Origin: a bacterium
Lineage (GTDB): Bacteria > Armatimonadota > Fimbriimonadia > Fimbriimonadales > JBAXQP01
Reading direction: 5' to 3'
NCBI GenBank assembly: GCA_037131655.1
Contig: JBAXQP010000070.1
Location: forward strand, 1-10,691
Length of the DNA stretch: 10,691 nucleotides
A model generated the notes under the pieces. The model was given only the letters and a program-made list of their open reading frames with translations, was not told where the DNA came from and searched no databases. Shown here piece by piece: positions 1-8,184 of this stretch. Made by a program: the position numbers and the translations under genes. The first letter of the stretch is position 1; each line of letters starts with the position of its first letter.

Positions 1-198
1 GGCCAAAGTGCGAAACCTATCGATGATAAAAATCCACCACCGCCCGAAGACAAGAAAACTCAAACGGTCTATGTCACGAAAACCGGTAAACGCTATCATA
101 AATCGGGGTGTCGCTTTTTATCTAACTCTAAAATCCAAATGACACGCGAGGAGGCTGAAAAGAAGAGCTATACTCCATGCAAGACCTGTAAGCCATAA
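1..198 (+). CDS. C-terminal fragment of a protein with a YHxxGC/CxxC metal-binding tail
   Basis: This is the 3' end of a gene whose start lies before the window; frame 1 is open from base 1 to a TAA at 196-198 and gives 65 residues. A charged, proline-rich linker (four consecutive prolines at residues 12-15) leads into a compact module, VYVTKTGKRYHKSGCRFL at residues 23-40 and YTPCKTCKP at 57-65. The spacing of His33, Cys37, Cys60 and Cys63 suggests a small metal site, probably zinc. From family knowledge, this tail is found at the C-terminus of ComEC-like metallo-beta-lactamase-fold hydrolases, thermonuclease-like proteins and other exported proteins, so it does not identify the enzyme. The gap to hrcA is about 40 bases on the same strand and contains no terminator-like hairpin, so the two genes may be co-transcribed. 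The module is clear; the identity of the whole protein is unknown. Confidence 0.75.
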   Translation, partial: GQSAKPIDDKNPPPPEDKKTQTVYVTKTGKRYHKSGCRFLSNSKIQMTREEAEKKSYTPCKTCKP

Positions 199-240
199 AG
201 CAACAAATCGGCGGTGCGCGGGGTATAAAGAGTCGTGGCA

Positions 241-1290
241 ATGAGTAAAGATTCAAAATCGGATTTAGGCCCGCGCAAAAGTCTTATTCTTAAGGCGATT
301 ATCACCGACTATGTTCAAACAGCGGAACCTGTCGGCTCGGAGATTCTCGTTCAGCGATATGAGCTGGGCGTTAAACCCGCTACCGTGCGCAACGAGATGG
401 CAGAAATGGCGGAGATGGGGTACCTCTATCAACCCCATACCTCGGCAGGAAGAATCCCTTCGGACATCGCTTACCGCTATTACGTCGACCGTTTAATGCA
501 AATTTCTCCAATTACTGAAGACGTTCAATCCTATCTGAACAGAACATCCGAAACTGGTGGCGAGTTTTATCAGGTACTTGCAGAGACATGCAAGCTGCTG
601 GCGCGGATGACTCAATACACCTCTCTAGCAACTACCCTAAGACAGTCCGATATAAAAATTCGCCAGGTTGTTCTCTCTCCAATTAATGCTCAACGGTTAC
701 TGCTAGTGGTCGTTCTAAGCAACGGCCAGGTAGAAAATCGCCTACTGGATGCGCCAAAGGGGTTATCGATTGAGGACCTTGCCAAAGCTTCATTAGAACT
801 CACTAAGGTAGTCGATCAACCTCTGGGTTCAATCGCCACTCACCATGATGAACAGGCGATGGAACAAGAGCAACCATGGCAGCAAGTATCTCGTCGAGCA
901 ATGAGGCTAATCCGCAAGATTACACGCGAGCTATCACGCGGTAAAGTGCTGATGGCCGGTGAAATTCATATGCTCGAGCAACCCGAATTCCAAAAGGATA
1001 TCGAACGTCTCGAAGTGTTGCTACGAGCGTTGGATGAAGAGAACCTGATCCATAATTCGATGGAAAACTCGGTTAGTGACCAAGTCACGGTTGTCATCGG
1101 CGAAGAGAACACACTTGAACCGATGCGGTTCTGCAGTTTAATCGCCTCACGTTTCTATGTCGGCACACACGAAGCAGGCACTATCGGAGTTCTCGGCCCC
1201 ACGCGTATGCGCTACGAGCAAGCAGTCTCTATCGTAGATTTAGCTGCTCGCAGTCTAAGCAAAGTACTCACTTACCTAATGGGTAATTAA
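241..1290 (+). CDS. hrcA: Heat-inducible transcription repressor HrcA
   Basis: HrcA is the cytoplasmic repressor that binds CIRCE operators upstream of the groESL and dnaK operons and is kept active by GroEL. The protein is about 350 residues, the usual family length. Numbering from the GTG at 235, residues 12-84 form the winged-helix DNA-binding domain, with the family signature VKPATVRNEMAEMAEMGYL followed by QPHTSAGRIPSD and the YRYYVD segment. The C-terminal GAF-like/dimerisation part ends with GVLGPTRMRYEQAVSIVD, which is typical of HrcA. Translation could start at GTG 235 or at ATG 241. The purine-rich AAAGAG at 227-232 is 8 bases from ATG 241 but only 2 from GTG 235, so the ATG is preferred. 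No grpE, dnaK or dnaJ follows: the gene ends 10 bases before a strong terminator and faces a convergent gene. No CIRCE sequence was seen upstream. Identity is very secure; the start is uncertain by two codons. Confidence 0.96.
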   Translation: MSKDSKSDLGPRKSLILKAIITDYVQTAEPVGSEILVQRYELGVKPATVRNEMAEMAEMGYLYQPHTSAGRIPSDIAYRYYVDRLMQISPITEDVQSYLNRTSETGGEFYQVLAETCKLLARMTQYTSLATTLRQSDIKIRQVVLSPINAQRLLLVVVLSNGQVENRLLDAPKGLSIEDLAKASLELTKVVDQPLGSIATHHDEQAMEQEQPWQQVSRRAMRLIRKITRELSRGKVLMAGEIHMLEQPEFQKDIERLEVLLRALDEENLIHNSMENSVSDQVTVVIGEENTLEPMRFCSLIASRFYVGTHEAGTIGVLGPTRMRYEQAVSIVDLAARSLSKVLTYLMGN

Positions 1291-1300
1291 GAATCAGAAT

Positions 1301-1340
1301 AAAGAAAAGGCTTGGGAGTTAACTCCCAAGCCTTTTCTTT
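1301..1340. terminator. Bidirectional intrinsic terminator (perfect 40-base palindrome)
   Basis: The arm AAAGAAAAGGCTTGGGAGTT (1301-1320) is followed directly by its exact reverse complement (1321-1340). The RNA can form a GC-rich stem, GGCTTGGGAG paired with CTCCCAAGCC around a TTAA loop. It is followed by TTTTCTTT on the plus strand and by the equivalent U-rich run on the minus strand. It lies 10 bases after the hrcA stop and 25 bases after the stop of the convergent giant gene, so it fits a shared Rho-independent terminator for both. Confidence 0.93.
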
Positions 1341-1365
1341 GTAACAGAGGAGAAGAATACAGACG

Positions 1366-4300
1366 TTATTGAGTTTTGTTGAATACTGAGAATCGCGGAG
1401 CGATTGTCATGTAGTACAGATCATCTGAACCCGCGCGGCTACTGTTCCAGAATAGCCATACCTGGTCGGATTGAAGATTACCTTGAGCGGTAATATCCGG
1501 ATACACCCAGAGATTTGCTTCATTAACAATCTGCTCGATTGGAACCGCTTGTTCCGACTGCTCATCTATCCAATCAGGCTTTGCGCCATTACCAGGTTGC
1601 CCGTCGAATATTTCAGTAACCATCTGACCAATATCACCAGCCAGATAAGAAATTGAAAGAGAAGCGTTGGGATTATTTACATCCTCGAACTCTTCATTAA
1701 AGAAGATTCGTCCTGGTACGGGTTGTGATCCGCTAACACCCGGATCAACTTGATAAATCGCCCCAACCGCCGGCATATTACCAAGATTCGGGGTGCCATC
1801 AGGGTTGATGCTCACTCTAACAGGATGTTTTAGTTTCACACCAAATCGCATTGTTTTATAATAGAACGTTGTACTTTGACCACGAGTAACGCCGGTACGA
1901 CTATAGAAAGCCCACATTCGATCGCTTCGGAACCCACCTGCCGGCTGGCCGACAATCATCGATTGATCAGTACTAATTCGCTTATCGAGTAAGACAATAG
2001 GCTTACTTCCACCACCAAGGTTAGGCTCGGTGATCCGCTTTGTTTGCGGAGTATAGTCAATAAGAACAGCTTCATTATTAAGCGGCGCAGCAGTACTAAA
2101 CCGAACAGTGCCTGCTGAGGCATCTGCAACCGCAGTTCCTCCTAAAGCGCAAGGCGCAGACAAGAGAAGTGACGAGCTATCGTATGTCCAGTCTTCCGGT
2201 TTAACGATAACTTGTGGAGTTCCATTAGTGGATTTAACACTAATAGAAGGATTAACCGCTCCACCACTTACTAACCAGGAGAGATGTTGCGTACGCCATA
2301 CTGGCTGATTACCCTCTCGCTTCATTTTCTCAGCAATTACCCTTGCAAACGCCATCGGATTACCAAGTCTTCCATTGTTTATTGGGTAACGCGACATGAA
2401 TATTTCGCTGGTCTGTTGGCCTCGGGCAATCCCTTCATAGTAGAGATCTATATACTTCGTGTTGGTTGTCCGCATACGCAGTACAGGGAATGGGTTCATT
2501 ACACTTGTAAACCCAGATGGGGTAGTAACACGCTGCATATCACCCCATGAGTTGGTCCCGGGATTACCCACAATATAGAAAAGCTTATAATTACCCGTCG
2601 TTGCACCCGACCAGAACAGGGCAGTTTGATCGCTCCCTTGTCCTGGATTTAGGTATACAGGAATCGGACGGTACTTTGCCATCCACGGATCCGGTAAGGA
2701 AGAGCCGCTGCCTTTCACGATGGTGACAGCTTTCGTTTCGGTTGGCGCGTTTCCTGTCATCCTTGTGTACATGAGTAAGTTCTGGGGCCTGTTTTGGCCG
2801 GAAGCGTCCTGTCGATAAACCTGACCGACAAAATAGACATAGGGTTGGTCAAAAATAGTCGGCAATTCAACGCCCGAAGGCAGGGGTAAGGATGGGCTTC
2901 CCACCATCGCCGTATTCGCTTGTAGATTGCCAGGTAGCGACACGGGAGTGGCCGCAGTCCCTGTCATTAGCGTTGTCATACTTTGGGCAGTTGGGAAGCC
3001 GGTTGAATTGTAATTCCACCATTGAGTAGGAGTACTGGGTTGGAAAGCATATAAGTTAGCAAGAGGCACTCCAGCCGCGCTGGGGCTAGTCGTTCCACCA
3101 CTTAAGGTAGCGCTATAGAGCCACCAGTTATCACCCGGCTGATACTGACCATTTCCAGCAGACACTCGATTGCTAACCGTAATTAGACCAAGGTCTCCTG
3201 TAGATGTTCGGTATCCAATCGGCATCACGTTGGTAGCCATACTCAACGGAGGCTTCGTTGGATCGGTTGTGTTTACTTGCGGAGGATCAACCTGAATTAG
3301 GTTACCGGTCGTAAAGCCGTTCGTCAATCGAGCTTCTCTTACTCGCACAGAAATCTTCATGCTAGGATTAGAATAAGACTCTCCAGGAACCCCATTCACA
3401 TAGTGCAGGACACCATCATCATTGGTGTTTGGAACGCCCGCTGCATTCGTTTGCTCGACCACCCCTATAATCTGCGAATAGGTTCCTGAAGGTTGACCAA
3501 GAGGAATGCCGATGGCAACCCGCGGTTTCGAATCGGGATATGGCTGAGTATTATAAGGTCGGTCAGGGATTGTCATTACGGTTGCAGTGCGATCTCCCGG
3601 GCGCGCTTTGTGCAAAGTCGGGGTTCCTATCCCAGACGTTCGGACTGGGATTGTCTGCGCCCCAAATACCCAACTGAACGGATCAAACTTCTTATCGAGA
3701 CTGCTAATCAAGCACAAATCCGCAGGAATCCAGTCAGTCCCGCTAACAGTGTCACTAAAGAGAGGAATTCGATTACCGCCATCTTGTTTTAAAAGGCGAA
3801 CGTTCAATAAATTCACATTGCCAAGGTTGCGGACCGTAAATGGTTTAAAGAACGACGCATACTTAGGATTAGTTGCAGCGCCATTTATATAGGAGGGCGG
3901 CCAAGCGATATTGGTTGCTGAGAAAGGCAGTCCACCTTCTAACAAAGCACCTTGAGGAAGGCTGCCCAAATCAACAACATCCTCTTGAATGGCTAACTTC
4001 TCATCGACCGCAACAGAAAGCGTCGGGTCGATTTGACGATAGGGTTCCTCATTCTTTGGCGGAGGTGTCGATAGGAAAGAAACCGGACCGCCGGTAAAGT
4101 CTTTATTGCCGTCGAGATCAACATACACATAAAGATTCCCGCCGTAGCCTTTATGGTTAGCATCCTGATATAAGCAAGGCGGTTGGTACCTCGGCACATT
4201 AACAGTCATCAATACACTATCCCAAGCAAGCGTGCGATTTGCCCACTGAGCAGGATTATTGCGATCGATTGTCCCAATGGGTGTGGGCGCGGTCAAAGTA

Positions 4301-7300
4301 ATGCCTGTGGTTGATCTCCCTGTAGATGGCACAACCGACATATCGATGTTAGTCGGCACATGCAAAATCGTTTCCTGTCGCAGGTTGATATCAGGATAGT
4401 CAAGGCTATTGTTGCCTGAAATGTTTACGCCGTCATTCAGCCCTGGCGGGTCATCGAAAGGAAGTAATTTGTAGACTGAATTAGCGCCCCCCAGGAAAGC
4501 CAAATCAGTCTGAGCGACACGAACATTGGTAAGCCCCGTTTTGCCTGAGTTGATGTTCAAAGAAAGCACGCTACGGTCGGAAACGCTGAATAAAGAACTG
4601 CCTGCACTGCCATGCTGTGTTTCAGGAATAAACAACGGCAAGTTTACATTAAGCCCATTCCCGTTTACAGCCGAACCAGGTCCGCTCGGACTAGTGTTAT
4701 TCCCAATACTTATCAAGGAACCTGATTGCCCTTGAGCGATAGCCAATGGATTCGCCAACATAAATGTTCCCGGCATAGGTATGGATACGTTTACGATTGT
4801 GACAACAGTACCCAGCGTCTTCGCTTTAGTCTGAATTCCAATCGTAAATTTCTCACCAGGTGTCAGCCAGTCTTTATTACTTCCATAGGGGTAATTTAAA
4901 TCAATCTGCAGCAATGCGTACCCTTCAACTTGACCGGCATCAGGATTAACTTTACCCGTTGTAGGATCTCTATAAGGAACTGCATTGGAATACACGGGAT
5001 CTCCTAATTCGACATCCCCCCCATTTGACTTTGGATCTCCTGTTAAAACGACATTAAATATCTGGCTAACTTTATAGCTGATATTTGAAGAACTGTTCGA
5101 AAGCTGTACGTTGATCTCCGGAAGTAATCCCTTAACATTGGGTTCACTAGCATCAGCTTTTGGAGCCGTTGCTCCGTGAGGCAAATACTTGAAATCTTTT
5201 ATCAACAGATAGACACGATCGCCCCACTCAAAGGCAGTACGGTTATCTTGAGTTTCTTCACCTGGTCTAATAGTTTTTTGAAGCAATTTTCGGTAGCTGT
5301 CGTAATCTATAGTAGCAACCTTTGCTTTATTGAACTCGGCGCTGACTGCTTGTTGATCCGGTGGCTTCTGCTCTTGAACAGGCGGACCTTCATCAGCCGG
5401 ATAATCACCGCCAAATTGGCTTAAAAGATCATTGGTGCTAAAGGCATAGATAAATCCATCTTCACTAGCGGTATAGAAATAGCCACGCGATGTAGCACAG
5501 GACGCAAAGATGCCGACATTCTGCTGACCCAGCGATTGCCCCCACATCATCCTCGTACCTACATCGTTCTTTGCGCTGGGATAGAGATCAGCATAAATAG
5601 CCGCAATCTGACCACCACGAGTACCAACAACAATTGAACGTTGATTTGGTCTGAGAGTTTTATCAGCGGTATTCATTATCACGGCGGTTGGCGAGGCATC
5701 AATTCCACCAAATAAAGTATCGCTCTCATACAAAAACGCGCCTGGCTGGAAACCTCCTGCGTTTGATGTCGCAAGTGCATACATTCGGCCGTTGTTGTTG
5801 CCGATTATCAACGCAGGAACTTCCTGGGTAAAGGCTTCATCCTGATACAAAGTCATTAGCAGCGGGGATGAGTAACGCATTCTGGCGAGAGGAACATTGG
5901 CAGCTATTCCTGCACCCGACCAAGACCAGCGTGGCGCGCCTGTTGTTTTATCAAGAGCATAAACAGTTCCGTCCAAGTTGCTCGTTGAAGATGAGAAATA
6001 AACACTATTATCATCGACCGCGGGAGTACAGAAAATACCCCCTAAGCCAGATCCGGGAGATCCCGTTGAGGGAAGCGATGGGTAAACCCAATTAAGCTTC
6101 GATCGACCAATCCCATCACCATCAGGAACCAGTGAAAAACAACGCCCGATCGGTGAGGTGATATAAATCGAGTTTGCATCCACAGAAGGGGATGCAACAA
6201 AAGCGTAGCCCAATGGGGAAGCACCTTCGACAACGGTTCCTGTTGAAGTTTGAAGCATTACATCAGGATATGCCCACTCTCTCCAAGTCGTACCCGGTTT
6301 GCGATTGATACTATCGTAATCTTTGCGTCCTATTGCGTTAATACAATAGAATCGCCCGTTTGAATTTGCGATATATACTTTGTTGTCTTTAACCACTGGT
6401 GAAGAATAACCAAATTTGCTAACTGGAGGCGCATCACGGTCTCTATAATTAGTTCCACCCGCACCATTGTAATAATGACTGCCATCTCCACGGTTAGGGT
6501 CGTCAGCTGCCGTGCCTATACTTGGATAAACCCAATAAGCCCAAGTGTTTCCATTGCCGTCTCCAGCCGCGTCAAGGCAATACACATGCCCATCGTCAGA
6601 GGAGACTAAAACAACCCACTTCCCATCAATTTCCTCTACAGTGGGGCTAGAGTAAATTGGGCTATTATAACGACTTACAAATGCGACAGCATCAGCTACG
6701 ACGAACTTACCGTTTTCAGCAGACTCATTTGAAAGTTCGATATCAAGCCCACCGGCATCCGGATCGTGTAGGTAGGTGCCTGTTCCCAGCGCAACCCATT
6801 GACCACCACTTCCAGCAGCATCAGTCAAAACTGGCCTATTCTGATTAATCGTAACCGTCTGAGTTAAAGCTGCACCATCCTCACCTGCGTAATGAATGAT
6901 GTATTTTGCAGCTGTTACAAATTTATTATTCTCATCCTTAGGAATCCACACAAAAACATTGTATCGACCAATGCTAGTTGGTGAGGAGTTTGCTCCCTGT
7001 ATTCGCCAATGAGCAAAAGAGTCACCAACTGCAGCAGTAGGAGCCCATAGGAAATCAACACCATATGGGTTGGTTCCTGCTAGGTCAGCGGGGTCAGGTA
7101 CTACCCAATTAACGGTGGGAGTACGAGTAAACCTATCATCAGTAGCGCTATCGAAATTGTCTATGTTGTTTGTGAAGTTGCGTACAACAACTAATGGATA
7201 TCGCCAGCGCACTCCTCCTGTATTGTTGAGCGCATAGACAACTCCACCAGGAGCGGCTGTTGCCCCAGATGTATCCACTGAATCGGTGGTCATTTCATTT

Positions 7301-8169
7301 CGAGTACAGAAAATGGTGGCTGCAGCGGCAGGGTCCGTATCTACATTAGCCACTGCGGGAGAAGAGTAAGCTGTAGCTCTTAAAGGTACTGCTCTAATTG
7401 CATCAGCAAGAACAATCTTCTTAGGGTTCACATCGGCATTCTCTGCTGAAGTAACATTAGTCAAAGTGACTTTTATAGTATTATCTGGCAAAGGCAGGAA
7501 ACTGCTACCTTCTCCAACACTAAGCCACTGATTACCAACCCTTTGATCAACCGGAACCCATTTCACCTGATTATTGCCATATTCAATTTTATACCAAACA
7601 GAATCAGGCTGAGAGCGCTCTGTTCCATCAAGAATTGTCCCAAACGATGGGATGAAAAATTCGATTGAATAACGACGAGGCTTATCGGGATGAATCGTCC
7701 ACGTTATTTGTTTCGTAACCGCTGCCTGCACCCTCGCCTGGAAGACCGCATCCTCTTCAGTTTCACCCTGGGGAGTGATTACCACTACTTCCGTAGCAAA
7801 ATAGGAGGCGCCTATTCTTGCGGTAGAAGCATCAGGATCGACAACTCGAGTCCATCCCGCTATTGGATCGAGCAAATGCGTGGTTACATCATATGTGCTA
7901 CCATCAATTAGGATATAGTTTGTGGGCAGAGGAACGACTGCTAAAGGATCGGGATCATCGTTATCGAGTTGAATTGTCGTTCCAACCTCTTTAAACATTG
8001 GGAAGTACCATGTGAGTTTGGTATCTCCGGTATTGGTCAGAATGCTAGTATTGCCCGACCGATTTCCATTGGCGCGATACATCGGGTAATCATCCTCGGA
8101 CGCGGCAAATAACGGCATAAAACATGCGGCAATTATGCCTAATACTATTAAAACACTTAAACGGTTCAT
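1366..8169 (-). CDS. Giant secreted multi-domain protein: BamB/PQQ-like propeller with golvesin-like inserts, Ig-like domains and a putative second propeller
   Basis: The protein has 2267 residues from ATG 8169; the frame also opens at a GTG at 8205. The ATG is chosen because an AGGTGGAG ribosome site lies 6 bases upstream and a signal peptide (MNRLSVLIVLGIIAACFMPL) begins exactly there. Residues 27-39 (DYPMYRANGNRSG) are the usual entry motif of PQQ/BamB-like propellers. Eight SSP-type blade motifs follow, near residues 269, 507, 589, 659, 714, 767, 825 and 889. Two golvesin C-terminal-like domains (about 115-262 and 373-499) are inserted between early blades. A Pro/acidic linker (919-938) leads to Ig-like beta-sandwich sequence (about 940-1680), with a DLDGNKDF loop resembling a calcium site at 1351-1358. 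Residues 1682-2256 carry six aromatic repeats that may be another propeller. No catalytic motif was recognised. It is probably a surface or periplasmic scaffold or ligand binder; this function is inferred from architecture only. Confidence 0.88.
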   Translation of the reverse strand: MNRLSVLIVLGIIAACFMPLFAASEDDYPMYRANGNRSGNTSILTNTGDTKLTWYFPMFKEVGTTIQLDNDDPDPLAVVPLPTNYILIDGSTYDVTTHLLDPIAGWTRVVDPDASTARIGASYFATEVVVITPQGETEEDAVFQARVQAAVTKQITWTIHPDKPRRYSIEFFIPSFGTILDGTERSQPDSVWYKIEYGNNQVKWVPVDQRVGNQWLSVGEGSSFLPLPDNTIKVTLTNVTSAENADVNPKKIVLADAIRAVPLRATAYSSPAVANVDTDPAAAATIFCTRNEMTTDSVDTSGATAAPGGVVYALNNTGGVRWRYPLVVVRNFTNNIDNFDSATDDRFTRTPTVNWVVPDPADLAGTNPYGVDFLWAPTAAVGDSFAHWRIQGANSSPTSIGRYNVFVWIPKDENNKFVTAAKYIIHYAGEDGAALTQTVTINQNRPVLTDAAGSGGQWVALGTGTYLHDPDAGGLDIELSNESAENGKFVVADAVAFVSRYNSPIYSSPTVEEIDGKWVVLVSSDDGHVYCLDAAGDGNGNTWAYWVYPSIGTAADDPNRGDGSHYYNGAGGTNYRDRDAPPVSKFGYSSPVVKDNKVYIANSNGRFYCINAIGRKDYDSINRKPGTTWREWAYPDVMLQTSTGTVVEGASPLGYAFVASPSVDANSIYITSPIGRCFSLVPDGDGIGRSKLNWVYPSLPSTGSPGSGLGGIFCTPAVDDNSVYFSSSTSNLDGTVYALDKTTGAPRWSWSGAGIAANVPLARMRYSSPLLMTLYQDEAFTQEVPALIIGNNNGRMYALATSNAGGFQPGAFLYESDTLFGGIDASPTAVIMNTADKTLRPNQRSIVVGTRGGQIAAIYADLYPSAKNDVGTRMMWGQSLGQQNVGIFASCATSRGYFYTASEDGFIYAFSTNDLLSQFGGDYPADEGPPVQEQKPPDQQAVSAEFNKAKVATIDYDSYRKLLQKTIRPGEETQDNRTAFEWGDRVYLLIKDFKYLPHGATAPKADASEPNVKGLLPEINVQLSNSSSNISYKVSQIFNVVLTGDPKSNGGDVELGDPVYSNAVPYRDPTTGKVNPDAGQVEGYALLQIDLNYPYGSNKDWLTPGEKFTIGIQTKAKTLGTVVTIVNVSIPMPGTFMLANPLAIAQGQSGSLISIGNNTSPSGPGSAVNGNGLNVNLPLFIPETQHGSAGSSLFSVSDRSVLSLNINSGKTGLTNVRVAQTDLAFLGGANSVYKLLPFDDPPGLNDGVNISGNNSLDYPDINLRQETILHVPTNIDMSVVPSTGRSTTGITLTAPTPIGTIDRNNPAQWANRTLAWDSVLMTVNVPRYQPPCLYQDANHKGYGGNLYVYVDLDGNKDFTGGPVSFLSTPPPKNEEPYRQIDPTLSVAVDEKLAIQEDVVDLGSLPQGALLEGGLPFSATNIAWPPSYINGAATNPKYASFFKPFTVRNLGNVNLLNVRLLKQDGGNRIPLFSDTVSGTDWIPADLCLISSLDKKFDPFSWVFGAQTIPVRTSGIGTPTLHKARPGDRTATVMTIPDRPYNTQPYPDSKPRVAIGIPLGQPSGTYSQIIGVVEQTNAAGVPNTNDDGVLHYVNGVPGESYSNPSMKISVRVREARLTNGFTTGNLIQVDPPQVNTTDPTKPPLSMATNVMPIGYRTSTGDLGLITVSNRVSAGNGQYQPGDNWWLYSATLSGGTTSPSAAGVPLANLYAFQPSTPTQWWNYNSTGFPTAQSMTTLMTGTAATPVSLPGNLQANTAMVGSPSLPLPSGVELPTIFDQPYVYFVGQVYRQDASGQNRPQNLLMYTRMTGNAPTETKAVTIVKGSGSSLPDPWMAKYRPIPVYLNPGQGSDQTALFWSGATTGNYKLFYIVGNPGTNSWGDMQRVTTPSGFTSVMNPFPVLRMRTTNTKYIDLYYEGIARGQQTSEIFMSRYPINNGRLGNPMAFARVIAEKMKREGNQPVWRTQHLSWLVSGGAVNPSISVKSTNGTPQVIVKPEDWTYDSSSLLLSAPCALGGTAVADASAGTVRFSTAAPLNNEAVLIDYTPQTKRITEPNLGGGSKPIVLLDKRISTDQSMIVGQPAGGFRSDRMWAFYSRTGVTRGQSTTFYYKTMRFGVKLKHPVRVSINPDGTPNLGNMPAVGAIYQVDPGVSGSQPVPGRIFFNEEFEDVNNPNASLSISYLAGDIGQMVTEIFDGQPGNGAKPDWIDEQSEQAVPIEQIVNEANLWVYPDITAQGNLQSDQVWLFWNSSRAGSDDLYYMTIAPRFSVFNKTQ

Positions 8170-8175
8170 AACTAT

Positions 8176-8184
8176 CTCCACCTT
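8176..8184 (-). promoter_or_regulatory. Ribosome binding site that fixes the giant gene's start
   Basis: On the minus strand this reads AAGGTGGAG and is followed after 6 bases by ATG (8169-8167). It lies inside the in-frame extension that begins at GTG 8205. That, together with the signal peptide starting at the ATG, argues that the twelve extra N-terminal codons are not translated. Confidence 0.8.

Noticed and set aside
311..496. 61-codon plus-strand frame inside hrcA
   Set aside because: It is the +1/+2 shadow of the conserved HrcA winged-helix region.
3493..3892. Two overlapping plus-strand open frames of about 100 codons inside the giant minus-strand gene
   Set aside because: They lie wholly antisense to a continuous frame with clear protein-like repeats, overlap each other, and show no ribosome site or recognisable domain. 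The other short frames inside the two large genes were rejected for the same reason.
1366..8169. PQQ-dependent dehydrogenase function for the giant protein
   Set aside because: The propeller motifs resemble PQQ/BamB-like repeats, but I could not see the cofactor-binding Trp docking pattern, disulfide or calcium/Asp catalytic site of quinoprotein dehydrogenases. The non-enzymatic reading is safer.
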